Positions 36,673 to 50,200 of a DNA stretch of 64,000 nucleotides are shown piece after piece. Made by a program: the position numbers and the translations under genes. The stretch's first letter is position 1. Each line of letters opens with the position of its first letter. The stretch is from Theocolax elegans (Eukaryota > Arthropoda > Insecta > Hymenoptera > Cerocephalidae), in contig CM047431.1 in NCBI GenBank assembly GCA_026168455.1, positions 54,614,539-54,678,538 on the forward strand. The letters are read 5' to 3'. The notes under the pieces are model-generated. The model searched no databases. It saw nothing but the letters and a program-made list of their open reading frames with translations, and was not told the origin of the DNA.

Positions 36673-39600
36673 AGTAGAAGTCTGAAGAGGGCAGCATTGA
36701 TTACCGAATCGTCACAAAAACGATAAAAATGTGTTAATTTACCTCTTGTTACCTCTTCACCTTTGACATAGGAAGATCAATACATTCTATTCATATATTA
36801 TAATGGAAAAACCAGGCACCGAGTTAGTAAAATCAAAAACACGAACTTGAAAAAGATTTTTGAAGAAAGTATCAAAGTAATTTGGATAAATATTGTAATG
36901 CCAGATATACAGCAAATTATATTCTGAAATAATAAACATGATTGTGCTTGAATTTACATGAATTACACCGCGTATGCCAGTTTTTTAATCCGAGCATTGG
37001 GTTACGTTTAATCGTTTGTTTTTTTTCCTTATAATATAATGTTTCCCTTTATAGAAAATAAATCATTAAAAGTCGCAAGCTTTCGTACGGTGTAAACTAT
37101 ACTAAAACCACAAACAATACGAGAATCAATTTAACAAATTTAAAAATGATAGGATTAATCAAAATATTCAGTTCGAAATGTAACATGTAAAAGAAACGTA
37201 TTCGTTTAATTTTTTCGAAATTAAATTTTCAATTATTAGTGAAGGTTGCGCGTGCCTAAATAACTATATGAAATAGAAAATTACTACGTAGATAGCGGAA
37301 TTTCACAAAAAGAATTGCGTAGACCAACATTCCGATGTAAGTAGGTGAGTTATTTTGTTTGATACAAAAATAAGTAAAACTTTGGTAAAAAAAGTTATCG
37401 TAAAGTTTCGAGCGAGTCTAAGATAAATGAAGTGTAACGCGACGAAAAGTTTTCCTCGTAAGTTTGAAAAGTTATTTGCAAGTATCTCGATACATAGAGT
37501 GGCGATTTCAATTAATTTAAGGTTACATAATTCAATTAACCGTACATAAATTAGTTATCCAAAAACGAATGTTACGATATAGATATCGATGAAAAAATAT
37601 AGAGAGGAGGCGCATCGTAAGAGGAATGTCCGGTTGAGTAAACGCACCCGTACGAACGAACCGCGTATTTTTCGTGCGTTTGAGCATCGAGCATCCCGGA
37701 GATTAAACGGATGTCGCATCGCGTCGAACTATTCTTTTTAGTGGTCAAATTTACGTGGGTCAAATTCTATGGATATAGTAGGAATAATTGCGTTGATGCC
37801 GTCATTATCGTCCTTGAAATAAAAAGGTTTATAATTTGTGCACATCATTAATGATTAACCAGCATTAGAATTTCATTGTTAAATTTTGAGAGCGTAGATC
37901 ATCTTTGTACGTAGATGAGAATATTTTTATAAACTATTAGAAGTATATTAAAACCAATAATTAAGTTTGAAATTATGGTGATTATTTTAAAAGTATTGTT
38001 GCCATTTAAATTTATCGAACGCCTGATGCACGTTTCGCACGTCTTTAATTATAGTATATAGAATATATTTCGTCAACATTACGCAATAGTACGTTGCACA
38101 GCATACTGCAAATGTTTCATTCGATTTCGATTGGTAATATCATATGAGAGATGCACACTGTTTGTATAATTACCCGAGCAAAATGTTCCATCGGTAATAT
38201 CTCGTCGCGGCTCCCGTTACCTTCCGTTTTTCCGTTCGTTTGCGAATTGCTTTTTAGATGTTGATCATACGACTTTTATTACGCAAATTGTTAAATCAAT
38301 CGATCGGTTGACCCTTTGAAAACAGCCTCGAAATCGTGAAGATCCGGTTAAAACCGAAAGAAAAACGGTTTATAGATACCTATACGTCGAAAATACGATT
38401 TTGGCATTAGAAAGAAAAAAAATGTAGAATATAGGCGTATATCGAGATAATCCCAATACTCGGAATCTCGAGAGGATTTTAACGTGTCTATTTAATTATA
38501 AGGTTTATTGGCTCGTTTTATATGTATGTATATATTCTATATAGAATGTACTATATTTTATCAAATGTAAAAACATACAATTAGTTTACGTAGATTGGTT
38601 TGATTACACAACGGCAACGACCCCTCGATCCAGAACTACCTTTGTAATCAGCATTGCGCACCAAAATTTTCATCGGTCGGCAGTTGAAGTAGATAAAATT
38701 TTCAGGAATAATTATCTCCTGTGATTGAAGTGTTATAATAACGTATGATATAACTTTACTATTCTACATATACCTATATACTTACATGTATATGTATATA
38801 TCGATTAAACAATATTCTCTAAACAATTGTTTAATTCTGGTTTTCGATCGACACTTCTTTTAGAACCGTTCATTGTACCTTTTGGTTGATGCACGACGTA
38901 GTATTTACCACCATGTAATTATTTGATTCTGATCGGTTCGAAGAAACGTATCGTGTCGTTGTTATGTAAATGATAAAACAGAAAAATATGTATTAAAGCA
39001 TTTGTCAAAATTGTTCGGATGATCACATAAACCGAATTGAATAATTTTTATATTTGAGAGAAATCAAACTTACTCGAGGAGCGAGATGCGAAGTTCGCTT
39101 GACATACTACAATTTCTACGAATACTACATAATAAAATTGATATTATAAAACGTTATACGTCTGATCGGTGGTTATCAACTCCTGGCATCAATGTTCGGA
39201 AACCCTGAATCCTTCGAAAATCGTAAAGGTCGCGCATAAAACCATTGTTACCGAACGTATAATATTTATAATTATTCTTGAACATAAAACGCAACATGTG
39301 GATACACCAAAGTTGCATAAAAAGTCAACGAGATAAGAGAATACGTAATGAGCTAGGAGAATATACGAGTATGTACCGACGCCCTTCTCCTCGTTGCGCC
39401 CGACTTTTATTTTTATAATTTTTTCCTTTTTACGCGCCAGGATTATGTAACGCGTTGCGGGTTTATTTTTCATTGACCACCGCGTTAAAAGGATTTATTT
39501 ACGCTTGGAAATTCTCGATCCCGTTGTAACGTGTGCTCCACTCGGTTTATTTTTATAGGATTAAATTCGACGCCTCGCAGAAACTGAACAACACAGGAGG

Positions 39601-39775
39601 AGGGATGCTCGATGTATTTAAATAACGAAATAAATGTTAAAACGGGGAAAACTACATTTCATTCAACGTTTCAACGGGTTAACTTCGCATTTTTTTACTT
39701 TAATTACGTTTTTCTTTTCGTACTCGTATTTACAAAACGATTGTGCACGTATATGTATATCCTGTATTATATGTA
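36673..39775. other. Non-coding stretch
   Basis: No supported gene. Minus-strand ORFs at 37572-37763 and 39189-39473 lack splice or domain signals. Confidence 0.45.
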
Positions 39776-39779
39776 TATA

Positions 39780-41369
39780 GGGTAAATGTACCAATACCTG
39801 CGCGTGTACGAAATCCTGCGGATTTTTCTTTTTTTCTAAATAAAATAAATAAAAATCAATTTTTTTCCTTAAAAAAATTCATGCGATTACTATGGGTTAA
39901 TTGGTACCAGAATAAATAATAATAAGTAATATATATTAAATTTATAATTAAGTACAGCTCTTCTAAAAATACAGTGTCAAAAATTGAATAAAATGACTTC
40001 ATTTCCAAACGATTTCGACACAAATTAGCTAGCTTAAAAGTCACTTAAAATTTAGTAAATAATTTTGTTAAGCTACGAAAAAAGATTTTTCCATTACTTA
40101 AATATATGATTTATTATTTGAAATATTAAAAAAGTGTTAATCTATTTAAATAATTATTTAAAAATCGTCAGTAGCATTTGGGCAGTATCCGCAAAGTATG
40201 CGCGCATCGCTGCGGCGAAAATTTGACGCAATTGTGTCAGTACATAACCTAAAAACTACACTACTCTGCAGTACCTTTATCGCAGTTATAATTTCACGTT
40301 TAGTGTAAAAATATATTTTTAATAACTCCAAAAGTAAAGAAACTTGACAGGCAGAAACAAAATAAAACAAAGAAGGAAGCAGGAAAGAATATAATGAGTT
40401 GTAAAATATAAAATGTATATATACTGCATTAATGTGTATATATATTTTTTCTGTTATAACAATGTTGCTTATAGCACACTGCTGTGATGCATTATTTATT
40501 ATTGGAACATTAAATAAAATAATATATATTAGATTTAAGAATAAATTAGTTATAGGCTGCAGAAATGCAGCTAATCATTAACTAATTAGTTTAAGTTAGT
40601 ATATAAGCTATGTACAGGTTAATTTATTTACCTCTATAGGGTTTGCAGATGTAATACATCTGTAATTATTAATGGGTTAAATAAAGAATAAAGAATAAAG
40701 AAAAGGTTAGAAAAGAAGAATTAAATTTACAAAAAGATAATGAAAAAATACGCAAACAAGAAGAATGTTTAAAATAATGGAAATTTTTAAAATTTAGAAA
40801 CAAAATGATTTAAAATAAAGAAAGAATCGATAGATACAAAAAGTCTTAAAAAATAAAGAAGCTCAGTTGATCAACAGGCAATGCATAGTAATTTTAGATT
40901 TTTTAGATTTTTAGAAAAGTTATTTGTTTTATTTAAGAATTTATTAATATTGCATGTGCATATTTATAAAATATGTTAAAGTTTAAATTAATAAACAAAT
41001 TACTAATTAAATACTCTAATGTTTACTTAATATTATTGTAATTAAAACTTTATAGTAAGTAAAAACTATTATTTATAAAAAGTATTTCCCTAAATTATTA
41101 ACAGCAGGAATAGGGGCAAAGTTCCGCATTAATACGTTCATTCCATTTTATATTCCGCAGGAATATGTACATTTTGATACGCGAAAAGTTTTTTATTATA
41201 AAAAATTTTAATTGATAAATAGTAATGTTAAGTATTTTTTTTTAACTACCTAATAGCTTAAACTTTATGTTTAAATAATTTAGATATATCAATATTGATA
41301 TATTTTCACAAAACAGACTAAAAAATTGGCTGATTCAGCTTGACGCCGCAGGAATTGGTACATTTACCC
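39780..41369. mobile_element. 1.59-kb DNA element with 25-bp TIRs and TATA flanks
   Basis: The left end GGGTAAATGTACCAATACCT is mirrored by the right end (AGGAATTGGTACATTTACCC). TATA flanks both sides (39776-39779 and 41370-41373). Inside is AT-rich sequence with no intact transposase. A minus-strand ORF (40158-40370) ends with a cysteine-containing segment (ILCGYCPNATDDF) that could be a transposase zinc-finger relic. Superfamily not assigned. Confidence 0.75.
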
Positions 41370-41539
41370 TATATATAAACTTTTGGTCGTCAGTACGCTT
41401 TTAAGTTTTTATTCGATCGACTTGTTTAGTTTCGTTAGATTTTAATTATTATCTATTTACTATTTTGTTAAATGTTATTTAATACCAATCGGTTTTCATG
41501 TGCGCAATGGCAAGAATCAGTCGAATCTATACCGAAACT

Positions 41540-42029
41540 ATACTTTTCATCAGATATGATCAGATGATTATTTGTCTCTTAGTTTCTCCAACATAAGAAG
41601 CATTACAGTCATCACAATTTAATTTATATATACAACATTATTTAGTGTATTTTTATCTGTTTTGTCTTTGTCTTTAATTATGGTATTATTATATTTATTT
41701 TTTACAGATGGGATAGTTTTTATTCCGTCCTGTTTTAAATTAATTGACATTTTTTCGGAAAGATTTCTAGAATGTGGTAGAGTACGGACCTGTTTATAAT
41801 TATTATTTTCTTTTCTGTTTCGATTATTTTGCTGGTTACTTCCAGGTTGCAAGACGTTTTTCAGTATATTTTTCAATAAAAAAAATTTTTTAAATTTTGT
41901 ATCAGCACATTCTATATCACAATAAATTGGTATGGTCTGTAACTTAATTGACAGAACAACAAAACTTTGAAATGAAAAATTCCATCGTAATAATATAAAT
42001 AAAATAAAACAATTTCTACTAAAAAACAA
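41540..42029 (-). mobile_element. Penelope-like element remnant with GIY-YIG start
   Basis: A minus-strand ORF (42029-41619) ends NNVVYIN; after a frameshift the sequence continues NCDDCNASYVGETKRQ (about 41621-41561). That matches the GIY-YIG nuclease entry of Penelope-like elements (VVYKI-x-C...C-x-A-x-YVG-x-T). Upstream residues (NLSEKMSIN) fit the connector to the reverse transcriptase. No complete domain remains. Confidence 0.55.
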
Positions 42030-42299
42030 CTATCCCGAACTTTTTATTGAAAAATACATACATTAAAAAACGTCTCGCAGTTTTAAATAACCAGGAAAAT
42101 AATCAAATAATTAAATTAATAAATAATAATAATAATAATCAAAATAATCAAAATCAAATAAAGCAAACAAAAAAAATAATAATAACAATAATAAAAAAAA
42201 ATAAATGTGCTTTTGATAATATTATTTATTTATTATCAATATATAATAACGGTAATATTGCAACTCCCGTAAAAATAAAATAAATGTATCTGTACGTGG

Positions 42300-45200
42300 T
42301 ACGTAATTAAAAACTGAAAAATAATTATATAAAAATAATAGGGTAATACTAAGTACCAAAAGAATAAACAGTAATACAAATAATTGCTATGGCACTTAAC
42401 TAGTATTACTATAGTATATTAGTTGACATATGGGCTAATTTATCGTGTAATTCTTGATAAACGCATTCCTATATTATTTGTGCTTCAAATTATGTTCTCA
42501 ATATTTCTTAAGGGTAAAGTTAGGTTGAACATTTTTTTTTTACTTTTCATCGTAATTTTCATCTTTGCAGTAAAAACATTAACTGGATTTCTGAATTTTT
42601 TTTCAACAAGACAGAATCATTTTATCAAGAAATGCAGACAGATGTGTTAAAATTAGGGTTCAGTGCCAAGTGATCCTCGCATCACATCAATTTTTAGATT
42701 TATGTGAAAGATTTTGTTAGTATTCTTTCAAGTGATTGCAACTTCACGTGAGCTTTCTTTTATTCAAACAATTTTTTCTATATTAGATAAAAAATAATTT
42801 ATTCAAAAATAAAAATCGATAAAAACAATGTTATTTTTGTATAAAAAATTAATTTTTTAATAATATATTTTTCCGGTAAACAATAACAAACTGTTTATGT
42901 AAAGAAAAGGTAATGCAAAGTTGTAGCAATTACTCGAAATAATATTAACAAAAAATTTCGAATGAATTGAAAAACTAAAAAACTTAAGAAAAATATTAGA
43001 CACCAACCACTAATTTTGACGTATAGGTAGTACTTTTGTACTAACAAACTAGGATTTGCTAGAAATTCAAAAGATAAACGACGTATATACAATTGCTAAT
43101 TTATAAATAAATAGATATTACGAGTAATGAAAGAAAACTGACGAGGATCTTAGTAGACATTGTCTTTTTTAAGTGAAGAGGAGGAAAAAGAGAAAGAAAA
43201 AAAAACGGTCGGTTACTAAAGTAGACTGAGAGTAGGAATTAAATTGACGCTTGGTAAGGGCAGTAACAAGTCTTTAATTTCCTCTTGACGTTTCTTTTTT
43301 TTTTCGTTGCTGCTTCATTCCTTTTCGTCGTCTCCTTGAGATTCTCTTCACTCGAACGGGTGGTGCGCAATAACTTGGCCCTTGACAATTTTTTCAAAGA
43401 TTCGATCAATAACTTTAAATCGAAAAACTCGATAAAGGTATATCTCTATCGATTCACGTTTGCGTATAGATGAAAATGAAAAGGCAACTATGAAATTCGT
43501 GTAACATGAATAATCAACGGGTAAAAATTGGTTAAATATTTTTGATAAGGTATCCGGATATCGATGATCGACCCTTTAAATTTTTCCTCGTCGCGAAAGA
43601 CTAAATTTACTAACAAGATTCTTCTACTAACAGAGGTATTTATTGAATAAATAATTAGATTGAATTTGTCATAAAGTAAAGGAGTAAGAAGAGTAAATTG
43701 TAACCACATAATTTCCCTTACATTAGAGATTAACGAAAATATATTGTTGAGGTACGTCTTGGTTATTAATGCTAAATGACGCGTATCCAAGATTTTAATA
43801 GCTCTCGTAAATAGGATTACATAATCCAGATAATATAGTACATAAGAAAATTTACCTAAAACTTTGTAACCCCCATCCTTATATATCTTCTTACCCTCGC
43901 TCCATCCGAACAAACTTTGGCCAACTTATTTTGACGATAAAAAATTCGAAGAAAATGTAGGAGTAATATCGGAGAAAAAAGTACTATGCATAATCGTTCG
44001 TTAAATTTAAAATCGCGTTAATTATAGACGTGCGAGTGATACGGAAGAGGAAAAATCAGAGAAATTGTTTCTCGCGAATCCGTACCGAGATTATCATTTT
44101 TACCAAGAGTGCGAATGATAAGCTGCGTACGAATCGACTCTGTCGGTAAAGCGGATTCAGCATTATTCGAATCGCCAAGCAAGTTACAAAGAAAATATGT
44201 ACGGAAAGGAGAACCGCGAAGAGGTAAAGGAGTAGCGCGTTAAAAATACGCGATGTAAATTCGAGTGGTCGTTGGTTCTCTCGAATGGTCCAACTCCTTC
44301 CTAGTTCTCAGTGTCTCACTGGCCGACCTTCGTTTCGTAGGTCGAGAGGTCTCTGGCTAGGTGCGCGTTCCTCTTCTCCTCTTCCGTGGGGCGCAGGAGA
44401 ATGATAATCCAATTACCGAGGCGTGCACTGCACGCGCGCGGCTGCGCCCTCGCGCACCGGATGATCGATACTTTGACTATACACTGCATTAATTATGCTT
44501 TCGTCGCTGGGGGCTTGCCGACCTCGTCCCTCCTCTCCTCTCCTCTTCACTCACCGTTGGTGCGCGAGTCGTATATGCATCCAGGCTGTCGCGGTGTTTC
44601 GCTCGAAAATTCCGCCCTAACGAGTATCGATCATCACGAGACCGTGCACTGTAGGGTTGTTTTGCCCTGCGACGTTTTTCCGAGCACCTCGCCCGTCGTC
44701 TCATCTGTCCGTCAAATTATCTATCTATTATACCATTTATAACAATCGAATCGATTCCTGACGATTTACCATTACCTTTCCCTTTCCACTTTACAGAGGT
44801 TAAGACAACTACTTTCCCGATAATCATTTGTATACCGATTTTCGTCGGACGCACGATCTCTCCAAATGTTTACAAAATGCTTCGCAGCAACATTACGTTA
44901 TTTAAAGTTATTACCGCCCCGACCCATAGACTAAGTGCCTAAAAATAAAGCAACGTTATTCATATATTACACGCAAGAAATCATTGTTTAATGTATATGT
45001 GTAACAAACTTTATGAATATATCGAGTATATGTAAAAAATCATTATTTCTCGTCATTCGATCACTGATATTCGCGAGGCACACGCGCTAACCACGTGAAA
45101 TATACGTTCGTTGACGAATAAAACGAAATACTATATTATAAACGAGTAATAATTGTTTTCTTATGAGTTTCGCATATTCAGACGATTCGTTTTCGTTGTC

Positions 45201-46085
45201 GGTTTATATTTTACTGTGCACTACCAATTTATTGATTTCCGCAGTCACGAAGCTTTCTGAAAGAAACGTTTCAACAACAAAACATACGAATAATTAATCT
45301 ACAAAAAAATATTGTTAACGCTGTTAGAAATAAATGCATTACATTTTCATGAAATAATTTTAATATTTTAATAATCTTACTATTCAATTTACGTTTATCT
45401 CTACCGTTGAATAATATAAACATAAAGAATAATGTAATAAAAAATAATGTACGACATTCGCGTCACAGATTTCGCATTCCGCTTCTACGAACGTTGCAAA
45501 AAATTTAACATTTTGGTTTTTGTTTTTTGTTAAACTTTCGTTACAACCCGCGGTTAAATATATATACATTTAATATTGCAATATACCGTATATCCAATTT
45601 CAGATCGCATTTATTTAAATGTAACATTTCCAAATATGAAATATGAATTTTTTCGCTGGGTCGCTATTACTATTTTACATTGAATATTATTTATCGTTAT
45701 TATTTATGTTACAAAAGGTATCAACAATTGTGTACTGAACAGGAATTAGGTGAAACGGTAAAATAGATAAAAGTAATGCAGTAGGTGTCATTCACACTTA
45801 ATTATATCTTTTATTACAATATTACTCGAATAAACTTTTATAATATATCACTTATATATATATATAACTAAATCTTTAATCGAGATAATCAAATAATACA
45901 GCGATGGAGTTTAATGAAAAAAAATGTTACGAGAGACACTCGAATAGTTAATAAAATATTAAGTTAAATTAATGACGTCGGTGAAAGCGCATTAAACAAC
46001 ACGAGCGTTCTTTTAAAAAAAATTAAATTTATTTATTTATTTGTTGGAAATATAGATTAAAGTTTGCTCTGTAGATGTATATACG
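42300..46085. other. Mostly non-coding stretch
   Basis: No gene is firmly supported. A minus-strand ORF of 141 aa (43488-43913) and a plus-strand exon-like patch (about 43325-43437, VVRNNLALDNFFKDSINNF before a GTATATC donor) are weak candidates. At 44280-44730 GC content rises sharply, with CpG-rich sequence; this may be a promoter or 5'UTR island. Confidence 0.4.
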
Positions 46086-46092
46086 GCGATGA

Positions 46093-47201
46093 TTACTCGG
46101 GTTCAACGAACCCAGTGCATACGAATTCTCGCAAGACGCTCTACAAAAAAATAAAATATTTAACGGAAATAAAGATGCATGTAAGATACGATTTGCGTAA
46201 GTATGATAAATTTACCTCGCAAGCTGCTATACTGGCTGAATGATCGGTGTCGGTTGAATTATAATAAGGATTTGGTAAATTCATTGTTACCTCCACGCGA
46301 TTTCTACAATATTCGCTGTAATTCCAGCAGTCGATATTCTCCTGTTGACATTTTAATAATTTTCGGATGAATAATTCATTCGTATGTACATATACGTATA
46401 TATACCAAACTTTCCATCATTACGTACCTCTTTGATTGTTTTAATTATATTGTTAACTATGTATTCGAATATATTGGCAGCCTGTAAAATTATTTTTATT
46501 TATCTTTGACAGTCAATACTAACGAGATAGAAGTGTGAAATGAGATTATAGAATATAAAGTTGTATATCTTTGTTGCATTATCGATGCGTTTAATTTAAC
46601 TTACTAAAGCAATAGAGACAAACGATACGAGTATTTTATTTTTCGTTCGTTTGAATACTATTAGATGTGCTTCTATATTGGAGCATCTTAATACTTTGAC
46701 ATCGATATCTAACCTTCGTTATTACGATTACATTCGAACGCAATTCGTACGATACCCTGATATAAATATGAATTGTCAGGTTTTGAAATAAAAAAAATAA
46801 CAAAATTAATTGAGTGTAATCGATGACCTGGAGTGAGAATTACCTCTATTAAATTTATATGTTTAGCGCTATACACGTAGAAATAAGTTAATAGTACACT
46901 GAGAAAAATGTTTGATTAAAAATTATTTTGTACACTAAAGATTGCAATACTGCATGATTAAATTTAAATAAAAATTATAGTACAATTAGTGCGTATAAAT
47001 ATTCAATTTTATCATACAGTATTGTAATTTTTCCCACCTTTGCCAAAGAGCACAGTATTTTTTAATGAAAAATGATTGATTAAATAAAAAATATATACAC
47101 GTACATTTCTTATGTACACGACAACTTACCCGAGAACTTTGCAACGCAATTCCAAAAATTGCAATGTACACTAAACATACTGGAAATTTAAAACTAATCA
47201 T
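46093..47201 (-). CDS. Small secreted cysteine-containing protein, 99 aa, four exons
   Basis: The four exons are 47201-47130, 46481-46428, 46341-46216 and 46140-46093 (72, 54, 126 and 48 nt; total 300 nt including TAA). All three introns are phase 0. Donors are CGG|GTAAGT, GAG|GTACGT and GAG|GTAAAT; acceptors are TTTTACAG, GTCAACAG and TTTTTTGTAG. Exon 1 is a signal peptide (MISFKFPVCLVYIAIFGIAL). The mature chain has an amphipathic start (ANIFEYIVNNIIKTIKE), then Cys residues in ENIDCWNYSEYCRNR, IAACE and FVCTGF, four in all, enough for two disulfides. It ends GFVEPE. A repeated AATAAA-type sequence lies just downstream, at about 46028-46045 on the minus strand. Another exon could exist in the 648-bp first intron. 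I do not recognise the family; secreted by inference. Confidence 0.68.
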
Positions 47202-47204
47202 ATT

Positions 47205-50200
47205 TTTTTTAAGTCTATACGTAATACTTTACGAAAGTTGACAACGGTACTGCACAATTCGCATACGCATTTTATATTCGTTGACGAATAAAAAAAGAAA
47301 GAAGAAGAAACGTTTTGTCCACACGATTATTTTATATACCTAGCACGATATTTTTTATGCCTACTACTTTACGTATATAGATTGACATATTTCACACAGT
47401 AGACTTTCGGTTTCTTTTTTACTTTTGTAAATTATACGAGTGTATATAATTAGAATAATCGAGGTTTTATCTACAATTTATTTCTATATTGGACCGATCA
47501 TGGTTGTAAATCGACGATCGCATAATCTTCATTTACGTTTATTTTTAATAATTAAGAAACGGGTTAAATGAATCTACGTTACTGTTCGATATAGAGTATT
47601 ATTTAAAATGAAAATGAATGATCGTAGTTTGGTAATTGTATAGGTGTATCGATTGTTTACGATTGCCCTATATGAATAGAAGGGGTATATATATTTAAAA
47701 CGCAGGGAACAATAATAACGCCGGGTGGATAAAAATACAAGTGATTATACTTGAAGTAAAGTCTACGTACGAATACGTATAGGTATATATATATATAAGA
47801 AATATAAAGTCGTGAGCAATTAAGGCTACGAGAAAGAGGGATAGACTGTAAATAATAAGTTTCCTCGGTGAACACGGTATAGGTATATAAACTATAGGAG
47901 GTAAAACGGTTTACATTTTAAACCTTGGAACGTTCATTCACTTTGCGAAGAGACAAAAACCTTCGTCGAGAATTTGTAAAAAATTAGAAGAAAAAACTGA
48001 ACACTCGCGAAAATGTATTGTTATGTTTAGAATAAAGATTGCCGTATCAAATATGGTTCAAAAGGAAATCCGGTTGATGTTGGACGATTCTTCTATCGCC
48101 AAGTAGATTCCATTAAAATAAATATCTAACTATTCTAAATCGTTAGATTGAGTTTTCTGGGTTATAGAATTGTCTAAGATCAAGTGGATCATCCGTTTGA
48201 ACCATATTTGATATGAGAATCTTCTAATCACACAAGAATAGATGTTTCTGAGTGAAATATTGGTTAGGGAATAACAAATGTATAGAGTAGAAAGACTAGG
48301 TGTTAAAGATCGAGTTGTACCGGTAAAATAAAGTGAAGAACGGGAGGACGGAAGAATGGGGGTGAATGGAGGAAGGAACGAATGGTTCGGTCCAGGTCTC
48401 GCTGGATCCACAAGTGGTGATAAACGAGGCCGGGTAAACAACCCCGGCGGATGTCTCGAGTCTACGAGCACGTTGCGCACCCTCTGTGTGTGTGTGTGTA
48501 TGCAAGCTGCGGGAAGTCCTCCCCTCTCGATTAGGTATAACGAGCTTTACGCAAATTCCGTTTGTTCTACCGGTCTACCGTGCCTCTCCTCCGCCCGCCT
48601 CCTCGGCCGAGTTTCCCGTTTCCCGTTTCCCGAGATAAACAGACGGAGACGCGCGACCTTCCCTTTCGAATTCCCTATTTTTCTTTCCCTTGTTTCGTCG
48701 CATCTCACAGCTCACACCGCTCAATTAATTATCGTACTATTTCAACCTGACCCCGCCGTTCAATTAATCTTACGCTTTACGACACTCAACTTTACCAATA
48801 CGAAGATTGTTTATCTCGAATCTAACAGTTTATTTAATCTTTAAGAGGTTCATTTATCTATACCACATTGTCATTTTTCGCATTTCGAATGGTCGATTAT
48901 TCGCTATCCCCATTGCGAAACGTTCTAATGCACATTTAGTAAATTACCGAAAACAAAACAACACTTTATTCAACGATTAATCATCCTTTTGAATGCCGTC
49001 GCGTTACCGATACTTTATACCTGTACTCTTCATTGGATATTATTATTTATATTTCACGTTTGTTGCTACTTGCACGCCCTCTTGAGATTAATTTATTAAT
49101 CGTAAGCATTACGTCGAGCGACTCTCCGTATATCAAACGTACGTGAACGACTTGTGGAAAAACATTTCCGAGGAAGGAAAAAGAGCGGCAACTTAAGACA
49201 AAAAATGAGAGGGATTAGTGACTAAATAGAATTTAATTGTATTCCTAGGTTATACTTAACCTTAAGTCAAAGATAACATATTTCAAAATAATAAATACCC
49301 AAAAGTATAGATAATAATGTAAAAGGAGTGTTTCGTAGAAACAATGTGTATAGCATGTATTAACATTTTTCCATAACAATGAATTATAAAGTAACAAAAA
49401 TTAAATTAAGCAACATCACGCTTAAACCTAAACGTTAGTAAAATTTAAGTAAATAAGTAAATAATCTCTTCTTAAATATACTCAGATAATGTCAGTCAAA
49501 TAACCTTATAAATAGGTCAAAGAAAACGTCGATTTTTGCGTTTTAAACCCAATTTGTTAATTAAATAATTAAGCAATCTCGACAAAATCTATTTCACTCG
49601 ATAAACATTTTCAAGAGTTACAAAAAGTATTGAAAACATTTTTCTCCGTTATCAATACTTTTCGAAGTATCAGAAAAATACCAAGTTTTTGTAACTTTTC
49701 GTATAGTAGCTTTGTAGCTTTGGAAATAGTTGGGTTAACAAGTGCTATACTAAATACTATATCAACGTATTTTTTTTGTCAAAAATATAATTCGTTCGCG
49801 AAATAAGTAAACAATCCCACAAGTTCATTAGGAATTGCGATAGGTGTAAGTGTATTGCTTTGTAATCGCCGGTGATAGTAAAACAAAAAAATATTCTGGT
49901 TTTTTAGTGATGAGAGAAAGGAAGGGAGAGAAAGAGAGAAGGTAAAGGATACACACATAAGTCTTATCAGTTCCCAAAGGGTCCTCCAGCACGCCATACA
50001 ATCTCGGTAAATTGAAGCGTTGCTAGTGGATATACCGAGGGCAGTTTCTACTAAATAAAATCCTCGGTACGTGAGAAACTTCACGTTTCCACTCTACCAT
50101 CTGACAATTCCGAATAGAAAAATATAATACTACTAAAAATATAACCCTATATGAAATACTAATCTCTACAACGTGTTCGAATCGTTTGACGTTTGACGTA

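Noticed and set aside
43285..43473. Exon-like patch before a GTATATC donor
   Set aside because: The donor is weak, no partner exon was found, and the upstream part is a pyrimidine-tract translation.
43488..43913. 141-aa minus-strand ORF
   Set aside because: Long for the region, but Ile/Leu/Tyr/Lys-rich in AT-rich DNA, with no domain, no signal peptide and no clear splice partners.
44386..44742. 118-aa plus-strand ORF in a GC-rich patch
   Set aside because: Open only because GC-rich sequence has few stops. The opposite strand is also open, and the residue mix is low-information.
48130..48844. Overlapping ORFs of 116 and 162 aa on both strands
   Set aside because: Both strands open over the same GC-rich, pyrimidine-rich patch. 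No family resemblance or splice evidence.
49779..50084. 101-aa minus-strand ORF and a short ACCGAGG/CCTCGGT hairpin considered as a microRNA
   Set aside because: The stem is only 7 bp with a loop over 20 nt, no known microRNA seed was recognised, and the ORF has no support.
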